A stretch of DNA of 64,000 bases from JBBDYG01 sp040901765 (lineage in GTDB: Bacteria > Planctomycetota > Planctomycetia > Pirellulales > Lacipirellulaceae): the NCBI GenBank assembly GCA_040901765.1, contig JBBDYG010000069.1, forward strand, positions 1 to 64,000, given 5' to 3'. Positions 43,736 through 51,263 of the stretch are shown here, piece after piece. Every line of letters begins with the position of its first letter. Position 1 is the stretch's first letter. Position numbers and translations under genes: made by a program. Below the pieces are notes generated by a model. It worked only from the letters and a program-made list of their open reading frames with translations. It ran no database searches and was not told the DNA's origin.

Positions 43736-43783
43736 GGAGACCTTCGGTCGCGTAAGTGCGGGGTCGGGAGACCCGCGCACAAC
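43736..43783 (+). repeat. REP1 units, right flank of the RAYT gene
   Basis: GGAGACCTTCGGTCG starts directly after the stop codon, followed by the imperfect palindrome AGTGCGGGGTCGGGAGACCC ending in GCGCACAAC, identical to the left-flank unit. Confidence 0.9.
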
Positions 43784-43792
43784 TGGGTTCAT

Positions 43793-43984
43793 TTACGCGA
43801 CGCGCGCGGAGCGCGTCTTCTTACCCCGACTCAAATAATGGGGCGGTGCAAATCCATTCTCGGTGCGCGAATCTCGGTCGCGGCGGATTTCCGTGAGGCG
43901 GTCGCGGAACAGCATTGCTGCGATGAACGCCCACACGCCCACAAACGCACCGCCAAGCAGCAGGTGGAGATAGAACATCGGCAT
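43793..43984 (-). CDS. Small membrane protein (hypothetical)
   Basis: 63 residues from MPMFYLHLLLGGAFVGVWAF; one membrane helix at about 4-24, then a charged, basic tail (RDRLTEIRRDRDSRTENG). Longer starts upstream are possible but give Cys/Pro-rich sequence without pattern. I do not recognise the family. Moderate confidence that this is a gene, because the hydrophobic N-terminus and charged tail make biological sense. Confidence 0.45.
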   Translation of the reverse strand: MPMFYLHLLLGGAFVGVWAFIAAMLFRDRLTEIRRDRDSRTENGFAPPHYLSRGKKTRSARVA

Positions 43985-44229
43985 CGGACCACTCCGGGGG
44001 CGGACACCCAGTCCATGGGTGCAAGGGGGGTGGCAGTCCGTGCCAGTTCCATTTATCGGCCACACTTCTACCCGACCGCAGATTAGCCGGGCCGCCCGCT
44101 ACTCTCGGAACTCGCCACCCCACCCGTAGTGGTCCCGTTTGCGCAGGACACAAAACCGGCATAAACGGAAGTTTTTCTGTGGAAAAGTGCCAGCAGTTGT
44201 GCTAGGTTCGTGCCTGAATTAGTGAACAT

Positions 44230-44244
44230 ACGAACATTATTCGT
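44230..44244. promoter_or_regulatory. ACGAA-N5-TTCGT palindrome, possible operator
   Basis: Perfect 5-bp arms around CATTA, 18 bp before the start of the 50-residue acidic gene and after a GAAC direct repeat (GAACATACGAAC). The spacing suits a repressor site, possibly of the HTH protein encoded 350 bp downstream. No second copy was found to support it. Confidence 0.3.
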
Positions 44245-44262
44245 GCGGCGAGGACATTAGCC

Positions 44263-44415
44263 ATGAACCAGCTTTCATTCGTTCCCGACGATTGGCCCGA
44301 CGACGACGCTTGGGAGGTCTTTCTGCCCGACGGCGACCCCTACGCCCCGGAACCTGCACCGGGCGATTTCTGGATCGGCGACCAGCCGGACGAGTTCGAG
44401 CGTCTGGCGGCGTGA
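44263..44415 (+). CDS. Very small acidic protein (hypothetical)
   Basis: 50 residues beginning MNQLSFVPDDWPDDDAWEVF; strongly acidic (about 14 D/E) with four Trp/Phe-rich spots and no signal peptide. GAGGAC lies 9-14 nt before the ATG. Codon use at third positions is GC-rich as in neighbours. The sequence does not look random, but I know no family. It is transcribed towards the HTH gene. Confidence 0.5.
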   Translation: MNQLSFVPDDWPDDDAWEVFLPDGDPYAPEPAPGDFWIGDQPDEFERLAA

Positions 44416-44428
44416 GACGAGAGATTTA

Positions 44429-44506
44429 AACCACGGAGTCACGGGGCACACGGAGAATCCATGCAGGCTTCTGTCATCGCCGTGTTCTCCGTGCCGCCGT
44501 GGTGAC
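44429..44506. repeat. Family D inverted repeat, short form
   Basis: Arms CCACGGAGTCACGGGGCACA and the inverse ending GTGCCGCCGTGG enclose about 20 nt only. It starts 14 bp after the stop of the small acidic gene. Confidence 0.85.
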
Positions 44507-44592
44507 ATCCGCCCGTTCACTTCGGCGTTGACGCACAACCTCTTGGATGCGGGCTTCGTCTTCCATATTTTCATTCGCAGGGCATCCGAGAC

Positions 44593-44862
44593 ATGCTGGC
44601 CGACTTTGTGAGGGACGACATTGAGCGGTTGTTGGCCGAAGGCCGGTTGTCGCGGCGCGAGGTGGCACGCCGACTTGGCGTCAGCCGCACGGTCGTGCGG
44701 GCAATTGCGGCAGAGAAGTTGGGGCGGCAGGCCCCTGAACTTACACACGCGGCTTTCGACGACCGCCCTCGTCAGCGCTGTGTCTCGTGCGGATACGCAG
44801 TTCCGCTGCCCTGCGTTTATTGCCGGGCGAAAGCCTACCGCCGTAGGTCAGGCTGTGCCTGA
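44593..44862 (+). CDS. Small HTH protein with zinc-ribbon-like tail
   Basis: 89 residues. A helix-turn-helix (LLAEGRLSRREVARRLGVSR then TVVRAIAAEK) is followed by CVSCGYAVPLPCVYCRAKAY, two CxxC pairs that could bind zinc. The protein resembles small DNA-binding proteins found in planctomycetes, and may control its own region. The last six codons and the stop are supplied by a REP2 unit, so the original C-terminus may have been different. Confidence 0.7.
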   Translation: MLADFVRDDIERLLAEGRLSRREVARRLGVSRTVVRAIAAEKLGRQAPELTHAAFDDRPRQRCVSCGYAVPLPCVYCRAKAYRRRSGCA

Positions 44863-44920
44863 CATGACTCATAAGGATGTTGCGCCGAAAACCGGGCATG
44901 TCAGGCTTAGCCTGACCTAC
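44843..44920. repeat. REP2 pair, inverted
   Basis: GTAGGTCAGGCTGTGCCTGA and, 30 nt later, TGTCAGGCTTAGCCTGACCT in the other orientation. The first unit ends the HTH gene; the pair sits between it and gltA and may end transcription. Confidence 0.85.
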
Positions 44921-45008
44921 GAGCCGACAATTGATGAATTCCTCCCCAACCGGTAAACTGCGTTCATAGCGTTTACGGATACTTTTTCCATGCTCCAGGG
45001 AGTCGTCA

Positions 45009-46295
45009 ATGAGCGACGTGGCCAAGATAACCGTCGGGAACAAGGAACTGGAGCTGCCCATCGTGGTGGGAACCGAGAACGAGCGCGGGATCGACATTTC
45101 CCAGCTCCTCGCCGCCACCGAGTGCGTGACCCTCGATGAGGGCTACGTCAACACAGGCGCCACGACCAGCACCATTACCTATCTTGACGGCGAAGCTGGA
45201 ATTCTCCGTTATCGGGGCTATCCGATCGAGCAGCTGGCCGAAAACTGCGACTTTGTCGAAGTGGCTTACCTGCTGATCTACGGCGAACTGCCGACCGTGC
45301 AGCAACTCGAAACCTTCCGCCAGTCGCTCCGCCGCCATACCCTGCTGCACGAAGACATGCGGCTGTTCTACAACGGCTTCCCGCGCGACGCCCACCCGAT
45401 GGCGATCCTTAGCTCGGTGGTCTGCGCGCTCTCGACGTTTTATCAAGATTCGCTCGCGTTCGACGATCCGAAGCAAGTCGATCTATCGGTAATGCGGCTG
45501 CTCGCGAAGCTGCCGACGATAGCAGCGTATGCCTACAAGAAGTCGATCGGCCAGCCGTATGTTTACCCGCAGAATGATTTGACCTACTGCGAGAACTTTC
45601 TGCAGATGATGTTCTCGGTGCCCAGCCAGCCTTACGAAATGGACCCCGATTTTGTCGAGGCGCTCAATCTGCTCTTGATCGTTCATGCCGACCACGAGCA
45701 GAATTGCAGCACCTCAACGGTCCGCATGGTCGGCTCCTCCGACGCGAACCTGTTCGCGTCGATCTCGGCGGGCATTTGCGCGTTGTGGGGTCCGCTCCAC
45801 GGCGGGGCGAACGAGGCCTGCGTGAGGATGCTCGAGCGAATTCGCCAGGACGGCGGCAACGTAAAGAAGTACGTCGACATGGCCAAGGATAAGTCGAACA
45901 ACTTCCGTCTAATGGGCTTCGGCCACCGCGTTTACAAAAACTACGATCCACGCGCGAAGATCGTGAAAGCCTGCTGCGATCGGCTGCTCAAGAAGCGGCA
46001 CATCGACGACCCAATCTTCGACATTGCGAAAGAACTGGAGCACGTCGCACTGACCGATGAGTATTTCATCGAGCGGCAGCTTTATCCGAACGTCGATTTT
46101 TACTCGGGCGTCATCTACCGGGCGATCGGCATTCCCGTGCAAATGTTTACGGTGCTGTTCGCCATCGGCCGGCTACCAGGCTGGATCAGCCATTGGCTCG
46201 AAATGCGGCGCAGCCCTAACAAGAAGATCAACCGCCCCCGGCAGATCTACACCGGCCCGACAATACGCGACTTCGTGCCAAGAGAGAAGAGGTAG
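45009..46295 (+). CDS. gltA: Citrate synthase
   Basis: Condenses oxaloacetate and acetyl-CoA in the first step of the TCA cycle. 428 residues, as usual for the hexameric type II bacterial enzyme. Motifs: DGEAGILRYRGYPIEQLAE near the N-terminus, HADHEQNCSTSTVRMVGSSDANLF, ALWGPLHGGANEA (active-site His), FGHRVYKNYDPRAK (second active-site His) and the catalytic Asp in PNVDFYSGVIYRAIGIP. Single gene, 2 bp before a strong palindrome that also ends the facing SDR gene. Confidence 0.97.
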   Translation: MSDVAKITVGNKELELPIVVGTENERGIDISQLLAATECVTLDEGYVNTGATTSTITYLDGEAGILRYRGYPIEQLAENCDFVEVAYLLIYGELPTVQQLETFRQSLRRHTLLHEDMRLFYNGFPRDAHPMAILSSVVCALSTFYQDSLAFDDPKQVDLSVMRLLAKLPTIAAYAYKKSIGQPYVYPQNDLTYCENFLQMMFSVPSQPYEMDPDFVEALNLLLIVHADHEQNCSTSTVRMVGSSDANLFASISAGICALWGPLHGGANEACVRMLERIRQDGGNVKKYVDMAKDKSNNFRLMGFGHRVYKNYDPRAKIVKACCDRLLKKRHIDDPIFDIAKELEHVALTDEYFIERQLYPNVDFYSGVIYRAIGIPVQMFTVLFAIGRLPGWISHWLEMRRSPNKKINRPRQIYTGPTIRDFVPREKR

Positions 46296-46297
46296 AG

Positions 46298-46375
46298 AAA
46301 CCGCTAATGGACGCTAATATTCGCTAATAGGAAACGAAGATTTATTAGCGTCTGATTAGCGTTTATCAGCGGTTT
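46298..46375. repeat. Family E inverted repeat (CGCTAAT words)
   Basis: Left arm AAACCGCTAATGGACGCTAA and right arm ending CGTTTATCAGCGGTTT form a 31-bp imperfect stem around 15 nt. Each arm is itself made of repeated (A)CGCTAAT words. It lies between converging gltA and SDR genes. A half copy of the family D word (CTCCGCCTCCGTGGTG) follows at 46383-46403. Confidence 0.88.
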
Positions 46376-46407
46376 AGTCTTTTTATCCTCTCCGCCTCCG
46401 TGGTGAA

Positions 46408-47187
46408 TCACAACCGCTGGATCGTCATGCCGCCGTCGATTGTAAGCACTTGCCCCGTGGCGTAGGGGATGTCGCCGCGGCAGAGGGCGGCGGCGGCGCG
46501 GCCAATGTCTTCGGGCGTGCCCCAGCGGGGTTCAAGCAAGAGACCCTCGGCGATCAGCTTGTCATATTTCTCTTTGACCGGCGCGGTCATGTCGGTCTCG
46601 ATGATCCCCGGTCGGATTTCGTACACGGCGATGCCGTGCGGCGCGAGGCGCACGGCCCACAACTTGGTGGCCATCGCCGTAGCGGCCCATGACAGGCAGT
46701 AGTCGCCCCGATTCATCGACGCGAGTTGACCCGAGACACTGGAGATGTTGATCACGCAGCCGCGGAAAGATTTGTCTCGTTCGTGCTGTTCGATGATCCA
46801 TCGCGCGAAAAGCTGCGTGAGGAAGAATCGACCTTTGAGATTTACCGCCATCACCTGGTCGAACGCCTCCTCGGTCGCATCGAGCAAGTCCTTGCGACCG
46901 GGCGAGGTGATGCCGGCGCAGTTTACCAGCACGTGCAGCGCGCCGAGTTCTTTGCGAACGCGATCGACGATGGCAGTTCGATCCTTGCCAATCCCCACGT
47001 CGCCCCGGCAGTAAACCACCCGCCCGCCGTGCGAGCGAAGCTGCACAAGAGTGTCGGCAACATCCCCTTCGGGACGAACGCCGTTGACCGCCAAGTCGTA
47101 CCCTTCGCGCGCGAGCGCCGTGGCAATGCCCAGGCCAATCCCGCGCGTGCCACCGGTGATCAATGCGATTGGTTTATTGGTAGGCAT
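46408..47187 (-). CDS. Short-chain dehydrogenase lacking the catalytic lysine
   Basis: 259 residues of the SDR fold (3-ketoacyl-ACP reductase-like). Nucleotide motif TGGTRGIG at 11-18, NCAG at 89-92, Ser150 and Tyr163 are in place and the C-terminal GQVLTIDGGMTI is typical. The catalytic YxxxK reads YCLSW: the lysine is replaced by Trp167 (codon TGG). Close relatives known to me read YxxSK here. The substitution predicts loss of normal activity or altered chemistry, unless it is a sequencing error; two base changes would be needed. It could be a ketoacyl reductase-like regulator or a specialised enzyme. Confidence 0.87.
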   Translation of the reverse strand: MPTNKPIALITGGTRGIGLGIATALAREGYDLAVNGVRPEGDVADTLVQLRSHGGRVVYCRGDVGIGKDRTAIVDRVRKELGALHVLVNCAGITSPGRKDLLDATEEAFDQVMAVNLKGRFFLTQLFARWIIEQHERDKSFRGCVINISSVSGQLASMNRGDYCLSWAATAMATKLWAVRLAPHGIAVYEIRPGIIETDMTAPVKEKYDKLIAEGLLLEPRWGTPEDIGRAAAALCRGDIPYATGQVLTIDGGMTIQRL

Positions 47188-47215
47188 GATGGCCGCAAAA
47201 ACAGGAAGACATTTG

Positions 47216-47495
47216 TCCGCAGATGACGCAGATAAACGCAGATTACAGAGGTCGGAGAATTAAGCGAGTCTATTCTGCCACGGATGAAACACGGATGAAA
47301 CCCGGATAAGCAATGAAATACGGGAGGAACGCTAATCGACGCTGATCTGCGCTAATCTGGAAAATGCGAGTTCTGATTAGCGAAGATCAGCGCTAATTAG
47401 TGTTCCATTCTCTCTTCGTCTATCCGCGTTCAATCCGTGTTTCATCCGGCGCCATACATTTTCTTTTATCTGCGGACATCTGAGTCATCTGCGGA
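47216..47495. repeat. Three nested inverted repeats
   Basis: Outer arms TCCGCAGATGACGCAGATAA / inverse at 47468-47495; middle arms ACGGATGAAACACGGATGAA / inverse at 47422-47449; inner arms GGAACGCTAATCGACGCTGA / inverse at 47375-47406. Each stem is about 28-32 bp with few mismatches, and each consists of a different short word repeated two or three times. The inner one belongs to family E. The set fills the spacer between the SDR and GH88 genes, both leftward. Confidence 0.9.
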
Positions 47496-47522
47496 CCATC
47501 AATGATTCTCCGGGCCGGTCGA

Positions 47523-48899
47523 TCATCCGAAGAACGTGTAATAGGGCTGGTTGGTGGCGAGGCGCTCGGCGTACAGCGCGGCTTCGAGCAAATGGTAGTC
47601 GCCCCACATGCAGGCCTCGCCGCGCGGGGTCTTTGCGCCTGGAGGAATATAATCCCAACCCCGCGGGCGATGATAGATGGTGTGCAGCAGCAGACCCTGG
47701 TGATCGGGATCGGTTGCGAGGTACGGCTCCTCCGATAACGCCGAGAGCGTCGTCAAACCCGCTTGGAAATAGCGTTGACCCGCGGTCTCCTCTCCCCGAT
47801 CTTGCAGTAGCCGGCCCAGCCGCATCAGCCCCTGAGAGGCGATCGCCGCCGCGGAGCTATCGACCGGCTCGCGGTCGTTGAACGGGTCCGCCGGCCTGTC
47901 TAAATAATCTTGCAAATGCACCAATCCCGGCGCGCCGGTGTCCCAATACGGAACGCCATCAATGGGAGCATTCTCGATGTAAAAATCGCATGCCGCGCGC
48001 GCCGCTTCTAACATCAGCGCGTCAATCTCCCAGCGGCCACCGAGCGGTTCTAGCTCCGCATCGCTGACCGTGGCGAGAAATTCGAGTTGCTCCGGATAGC
48101 CGAGCATGACCCACGCGAGTCCGCGGGTCCAAGTGCTGAACGGCGAATAGCCCTGTTGCGTGCTGGAGCAGCGATAGCGGCCATCGTTGCGGTTGAAGAT
48201 GCTTTCGTGAGCCACCCGACCACGCGTGTCGTAAACGTCGCGCTGTTGGCCGAAGTAGACGTTGTACGCGGCCGTCGTGCGGGCATGTTGCACGAGCCGA
48301 TCGAGCAAGCTGATCCGCACGTCGTTCTCCCCCATCAACGCGTGGCCCAGCCGATGCGCCAGTGCAAGCGACCGCAGCGAGCGGATTGTGTCGCAGAACA
48401 GCGAGTGGGGACCGTTGAACGAATGGATGTAGCCCTGGCCGTCGGCCGTGGTGCTCCACCGCGCAGCCTGCACGGCGCCGGAGGCTTTGAGCGCAAGCTC
48501 ATAGAGTTGCCGTTCGTGCGGGTTCTCCACGATGCGGCCTTCGTTCATCAGCCGCAGCAGGTTGCCGTAGGTGCTGACGTTATTGAACCCGTGGTCGTGA
48601 ACCCCGATGTGCGTGACGTGTGACGCCATCCGCGTGAGCGTCGCCGACCGGCCCAGTTCCAAAAGTTCTGCGTCGTTCGTGGCGTCGAACGCTAAGAGCG
48701 CGCAGCCGAACTGAAACCCCTGCGTCCACTCGGTCCACCCCTGCGGCTGGTACCGTCCCCCGACGGTAATGACCGGCGCTGGCTGGCCATCGCCAAAATC
48801 TGTGTCAATCGTCCGTATCTTCGTCCGCGCCAGCGACCACAGCCGCTCACAGCGGGCAGCCAGATCGGCGGGCGTGAGTTGGCTGTTAATTTGCAGCAT
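47523..48899 (-). CDS. Glycoside hydrolase family 88-like protein
   Basis: 458 residues. WTEWTQGFQFGCALLAF, GRYRCSSTQQGYSPFSTWTR followed by GLAWVMLGYPEQLEF, and VPYWDTGAPG with DSSAAAIASQGLMRL resemble the alpha/alpha-barrel of GH88 unsaturated glucuronyl hydrolases, which hydrolyse unsaturated uronic acid ends left by polysaccharide lyases. No signal peptide is visible, so the enzyme is probably cytoplasmic. The active-site Asp pair cannot be fixed by eye. Planctomycetes degrade sulfated and uronic-acid polymers, which makes this fit; no lyase is adjacent. Confidence 0.82.
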   Translation of the reverse strand: MLQINSQLTPADLAARCERLWSLARTKIRTIDTDFGDGQPAPVITVGGRYQPQGWTEWTQGFQFGCALLAFDATNDAELLELGRSATLTRMASHVTHIGVHDHGFNNVSTYGNLLRLMNEGRIVENPHERQLYELALKASGAVQAARWSTTADGQGYIHSFNGPHSLFCDTIRSLRSLALAHRLGHALMGENDVRISLLDRLVQHARTTAAYNVYFGQQRDVYDTRGRVAHESIFNRNDGRYRCSSTQQGYSPFSTWTRGLAWVMLGYPEQLEFLATVSDAELEPLGGRWEIDALMLEAARAACDFYIENAPIDGVPYWDTGAPGLVHLQDYLDRPADPFNDREPVDSSAAAIASQGLMRLGRLLQDRGEETAGQRYFQAGLTTLSALSEEPYLATDPDHQGLLLHTIYHRPRGWDYIPPGAKTPRGEACMWGDYHLLEAALYAERLATNQPYYTFFG

Positions 48900-48980
48900 C
48901 GCATTCGGTGGGAATCACTTTTTGTCGCTAGAATTACCGAAGTAGTTTCGTGATAAGCCGACGGCCTACATCCGAATTCT

Positions 48981-49640
48981 TTAGGCGTGAAATTCGTAAC
49001 GGCGTGAGAAGTAAGACTCTAGAGGCAACTCAAATCCCGGAAGGACCGTTCCGCCGGTAAGAGTATCCGATTCACGAAGAATCGTGCGTTCATCGGCGCG
49101 GGTGTAGACGCGTACGAGCGACTCTTCCAAGTCGATATGCCAGGCTAGGCGCACGCCGGCGGCGAAATAGTCCTCGAGCTTACGATCCAATTCTCGCTTG
49201 GTATGGTAGCACGTTACAAACTCCGCAACCAAATCCGGAGCCAGCAGCGGCACCGGATTCTGCCGAAAATCACTTCGGTTCAATCGCTCGTAGCTGATGA
49301 ACGCCAAGTCCGGAATACGGACCTGGCCCGGCGATATTTGCAGGGTGCCTCCAGCACCCGTGGCAATCCCTGCGTCCCGGTAGCCCTCGGAGCTTGAAAT
49401 GGCTGCGATTAGATCAACGCCTAGAAGGGATTTATAAAACCCATACACCTTCTCAATCAAAATGCCGTCGATGAGTTCACATAGGCGGTCTTCGTGATCG
49501 TCCAGCCGTATCACGTCCTCGACTGTGGCTGTTCCGGGCACTGGCTCGGTCAAGACGCGATGTAGCGGCATGGGACCGAATCGATCCACGAGATCAATAG
49601 CCGTCCAGGCGACGGCAGGATCGGGGGGTAGAAAGGCCAT
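48981..49640 (-). CDS. Uma2 (DUF820) family endonuclease-like protein
   Basis: 219 residues. The pattern ATVEDVIRLDDHEDRLCELI near the N-terminus, RIPDLAFISYERL (Pro-Asp), VAEFVTCYHTKRELDRKLEDYFAAGV (Glu; then the helix) and AWHIDLEESLVRVYT are those of Uma2 proteins of the PD-(D/E)XK superfamily. The usual E-x-x-S after the active-site Glu is EFVTC here, but the Asp and Glu remain. Planctomycetes and cyanobacteria carry dozens of copies; no activity is established for most. Divergent from the Dabb gene. Confidence 0.85.
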   Translation of the reverse strand: MAFLPPDPAVAWTAIDLVDRFGPMPLHRVLTEPVPGTATVEDVIRLDDHEDRLCELIDGILIEKVYGFYKSLLGVDLIAAISSSEGYRDAGIATGAGGTLQISPGQVRIPDLAFISYERLNRSDFRQNPVPLLAPDLVAEFVTCYHTKRELDRKLEDYFAAGVRLAWHIDLEESLVRVYTRADERTILRESDTLTGGTVLPGFELPLESYFSRRYEFHA

Positions 49641-49807
49641 GCGAACGTCTCCCCTTTTCGTCGAACTGCCTGATTACTTTGTGCCGGGCAACTTTGGCCC
49701 GCCACCCCAGTCGCAATTCGCTTCCGTACCGTATATTCTAGCGAAATGGTCCGCTTCCTGCGAACGGACCCGATGCTACGTCGAACCATACCAACCGGGA
49801 GGCACTC

Positions 49808-50221
49808 ATGCGTATGTTCATTTCACTGGCACTCACCACGATCCTCTTGCTGACAATCGCCGCGGTCTGGCAACCGGCGTCGGCGGACGAAGCGGCCAAG
49901 TCGGGCGAGGCCGGGCCGTTGCGGCACGTCGTGATGTTCCGCTTTAAAGAGGGAACGCCGCCGGAGAAGATTCGCGAAATCGAAGAGGCGTTCATCGCGC
50001 TACCCAAGAAGGTCGACTCGATCACCGACTTCGAGTGGGGCACCAACGACAGCCCCGAGGGACTCGCCGATGGTTTCACGCACTGCTTTCTGGTGACGTT
50101 CGCCGACGAAAAAGGCCGCGACACGTACCTGCCCCACGCGGCACACAAGGACTTCGTCACCTTGCTGCGGCCCCACCTCGATAAGGCGTTCGTGGTCGAT
50201 TACGTCGCGCAACGCGATTGA
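49808..50221 (+). CDS. Secreted Dabb (stress-responsive A/B barrel) protein
   Basis: 137 residues. A signal peptide (FISLALTTILLLTIAAVWQ) is followed by a Dabb domain: RHVVMFRFKEGTPPEKIREI at the start (conserved H-V-V/F-K), FEWGTNDSPEGL, FTHCFLVTFADEKGRDTYLPHAAHKDF. Dimeric alpha/beta barrel proteins of this type bind small ligands. The secreted form is common in planctomycetes. A clear GC-rich terminator follows. Confidence 0.9.
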   Translation: MRMFISLALTTILLLTIAAVWQPASADEAAKSGEAGPLRHVVMFRFKEGTPPEKIREIEEAFIALPKKVDSITDFEWGTNDSPEGLADGFTHCFLVTFADEKGRDTYLPHAAHKDFVTLLRPHLDKAFVVDYVAQRD

Positions 50222-50228
50222 CCCATAT

Positions 50229-50254
50229 AGCCCCGGGCGAGTCGCCCGGGGCTT
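50229..50254 (+). terminator. Strong GC-rich hairpin after the Dabb gene
   Basis: GCCCCGGGCGA / TCGCCCGGGGC with a loop of one to three bases, followed by TTCTG. The stem is perfect, but the U-tract is short, so termination efficiency is uncertain. It also faces the end of lexA, 62 bp away. Confidence 0.75.
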
Positions 50255-50315
50255 CTGTCGCAGAGATGCAAGCAAGCGGCGCGCGGGACCGAGAATCGCG
50301 CTAAGCCGCGAGCGC

Positions 50316-50912
50316 TCAGATCCTCCGCACCACACCCGTCACCACGCCGAGCACCTGGACGTTCTTGGCGTAGATCGGCTTCATCTTCGAGTTGGCCGGT
50401 TGCAGGCGAATCCGCCGCGCTTCGGGGAACCAGTATTTGAGCGTCGCTTCGCCATCGTCGGTCATGGCGACCACGATGTCGCCCTTGTTGGCAACTTTCG
50501 TCTTGCGGCAGATTACGAGGTCGCCGTCGGCGATTTGGGCGTCGATCATCGACTCCCCTTTGACCTTCAGGGCAAAGTGCGTCTTCTTGGGCGGGAACCA
50601 GTCGTCGAAAGTAAACCGCTCGGCCTGCTCGATGGCCTCGGTTAGGGCGCCGGCGGCGATGTTGCCGACCAGCGGCACGCCGCGGTTGTCGGCTTCCGCG
50701 GTGAGTTGGATCGCCCGCGACATGTTCGGTTCGCGAGTAATCAGGCCCTTCTTTTCCAAAGCCTTCAAATGACACATCACGCCATTCGGGGAGGCAATGT
50801 CGAATTGCTCGCCGATTTCGCGGACCGTGGGACCGTAACCTCGATTGAAGATCTTATCACGGATAAAGATCAGGACTTGTTTCTGGCGGGCGGTAAGCGA
50901 TTCGAGCGACAT
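50316..50912 (-). CDS. lexA: LexA repressor
   Basis: SOS repressor, 198 residues. N-terminal winged HTH (LTARQKQVLIFIRDKIFNRG; REIGEQFDIASPNGVMCHLK with the recognition helix), then the S24 autocleavage domain: scissile Ala87-Gly88 in GNIAAGAL, Ser121 in KGESMID and Lys159 in ATLKYWF, with the Ser-Lys spacing as in E. coli. All needed residues are present, so RecA-stimulated self-cleavage is expected. The start is the ATG preceded by AGGAG (6 nt spacer); 57 open codons upstream look non-coding. No SOS box of the GAAC..GTTC or CTGT type was found upstream. Confidence 0.96.
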   Translation of the reverse strand: MSLESLTARQKQVLIFIRDKIFNRGYGPTVREIGEQFDIASPNGVMCHLKALEKKGLITREPNMSRAIQLTAEADNRGVPLVGNIAAGALTEAIEQAERFTFDDWFPPKKTHFALKVKGESMIDAQIADGDLVICRKTKVANKGDIVVAMTDDGEATLKYWFPEARRIRLQPANSKMKPIYAKNVQVLGVVTGVVRRI

Positions 50913-51044
50913 GGGGGGTCTCCTAGAATTCGGTGGGGGCCAACAAGGTCTGGCCCCGGGGGGCATTAAAAATGGTACTCGGCAGCTATTCCGCCGCCGA
51001 TCGGTGGTTAAACTTAAGTGGGAAAGCACGCGATTTGCCGGATT

Positions 51045-51134
51045 GTAGCAGGCACACTCCGTGTGCCGTCGCTGTCCCTTCATATCGCTATGTTTTCACT
51101 GGTTCCGTTACGGCACGCGGAGCGTGCCTACTAC
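51045..51134. repeat. Family C long-arm hairpin
   Basis: Arms of 25 bp, GTAGCAGGCACACTCCGTGT.. against an inverse with three mismatches, around 40 nt; TTTTTG follows the right arm. It lies in the divergent spacer between lexA and the PDZ-protease gene. Confidence 0.85.
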
Positions 51135-51245
51135 TTTTTGCGGTTCTTCTAAGTGCGGAAGCCGGTTTCTTCCATCCAACCGGGGTAATTGATTAGGATA
51201 CAGGAACCTTCCGCAGATGGCCTGCAGCCGTCTGCACACCAAGTT

Positions 51246-51251
51246 TATAAT
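51246..51251 (+). promoter_or_regulatory. TATAAT box 13 nt before the protease start codon
   Basis: A perfect -10 consensus lies so close to the ATG at 51264 that transcription from it would give a leader of about 5-7 nt. No matching TTGACA is seen 17 bp upstream. The GC-rich surroundings make the AT-rich stretch AAGTTTATAATATACG stand out. Confidence 0.35.
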
Positions 51252-51263
51252 ATACGAACGTAC

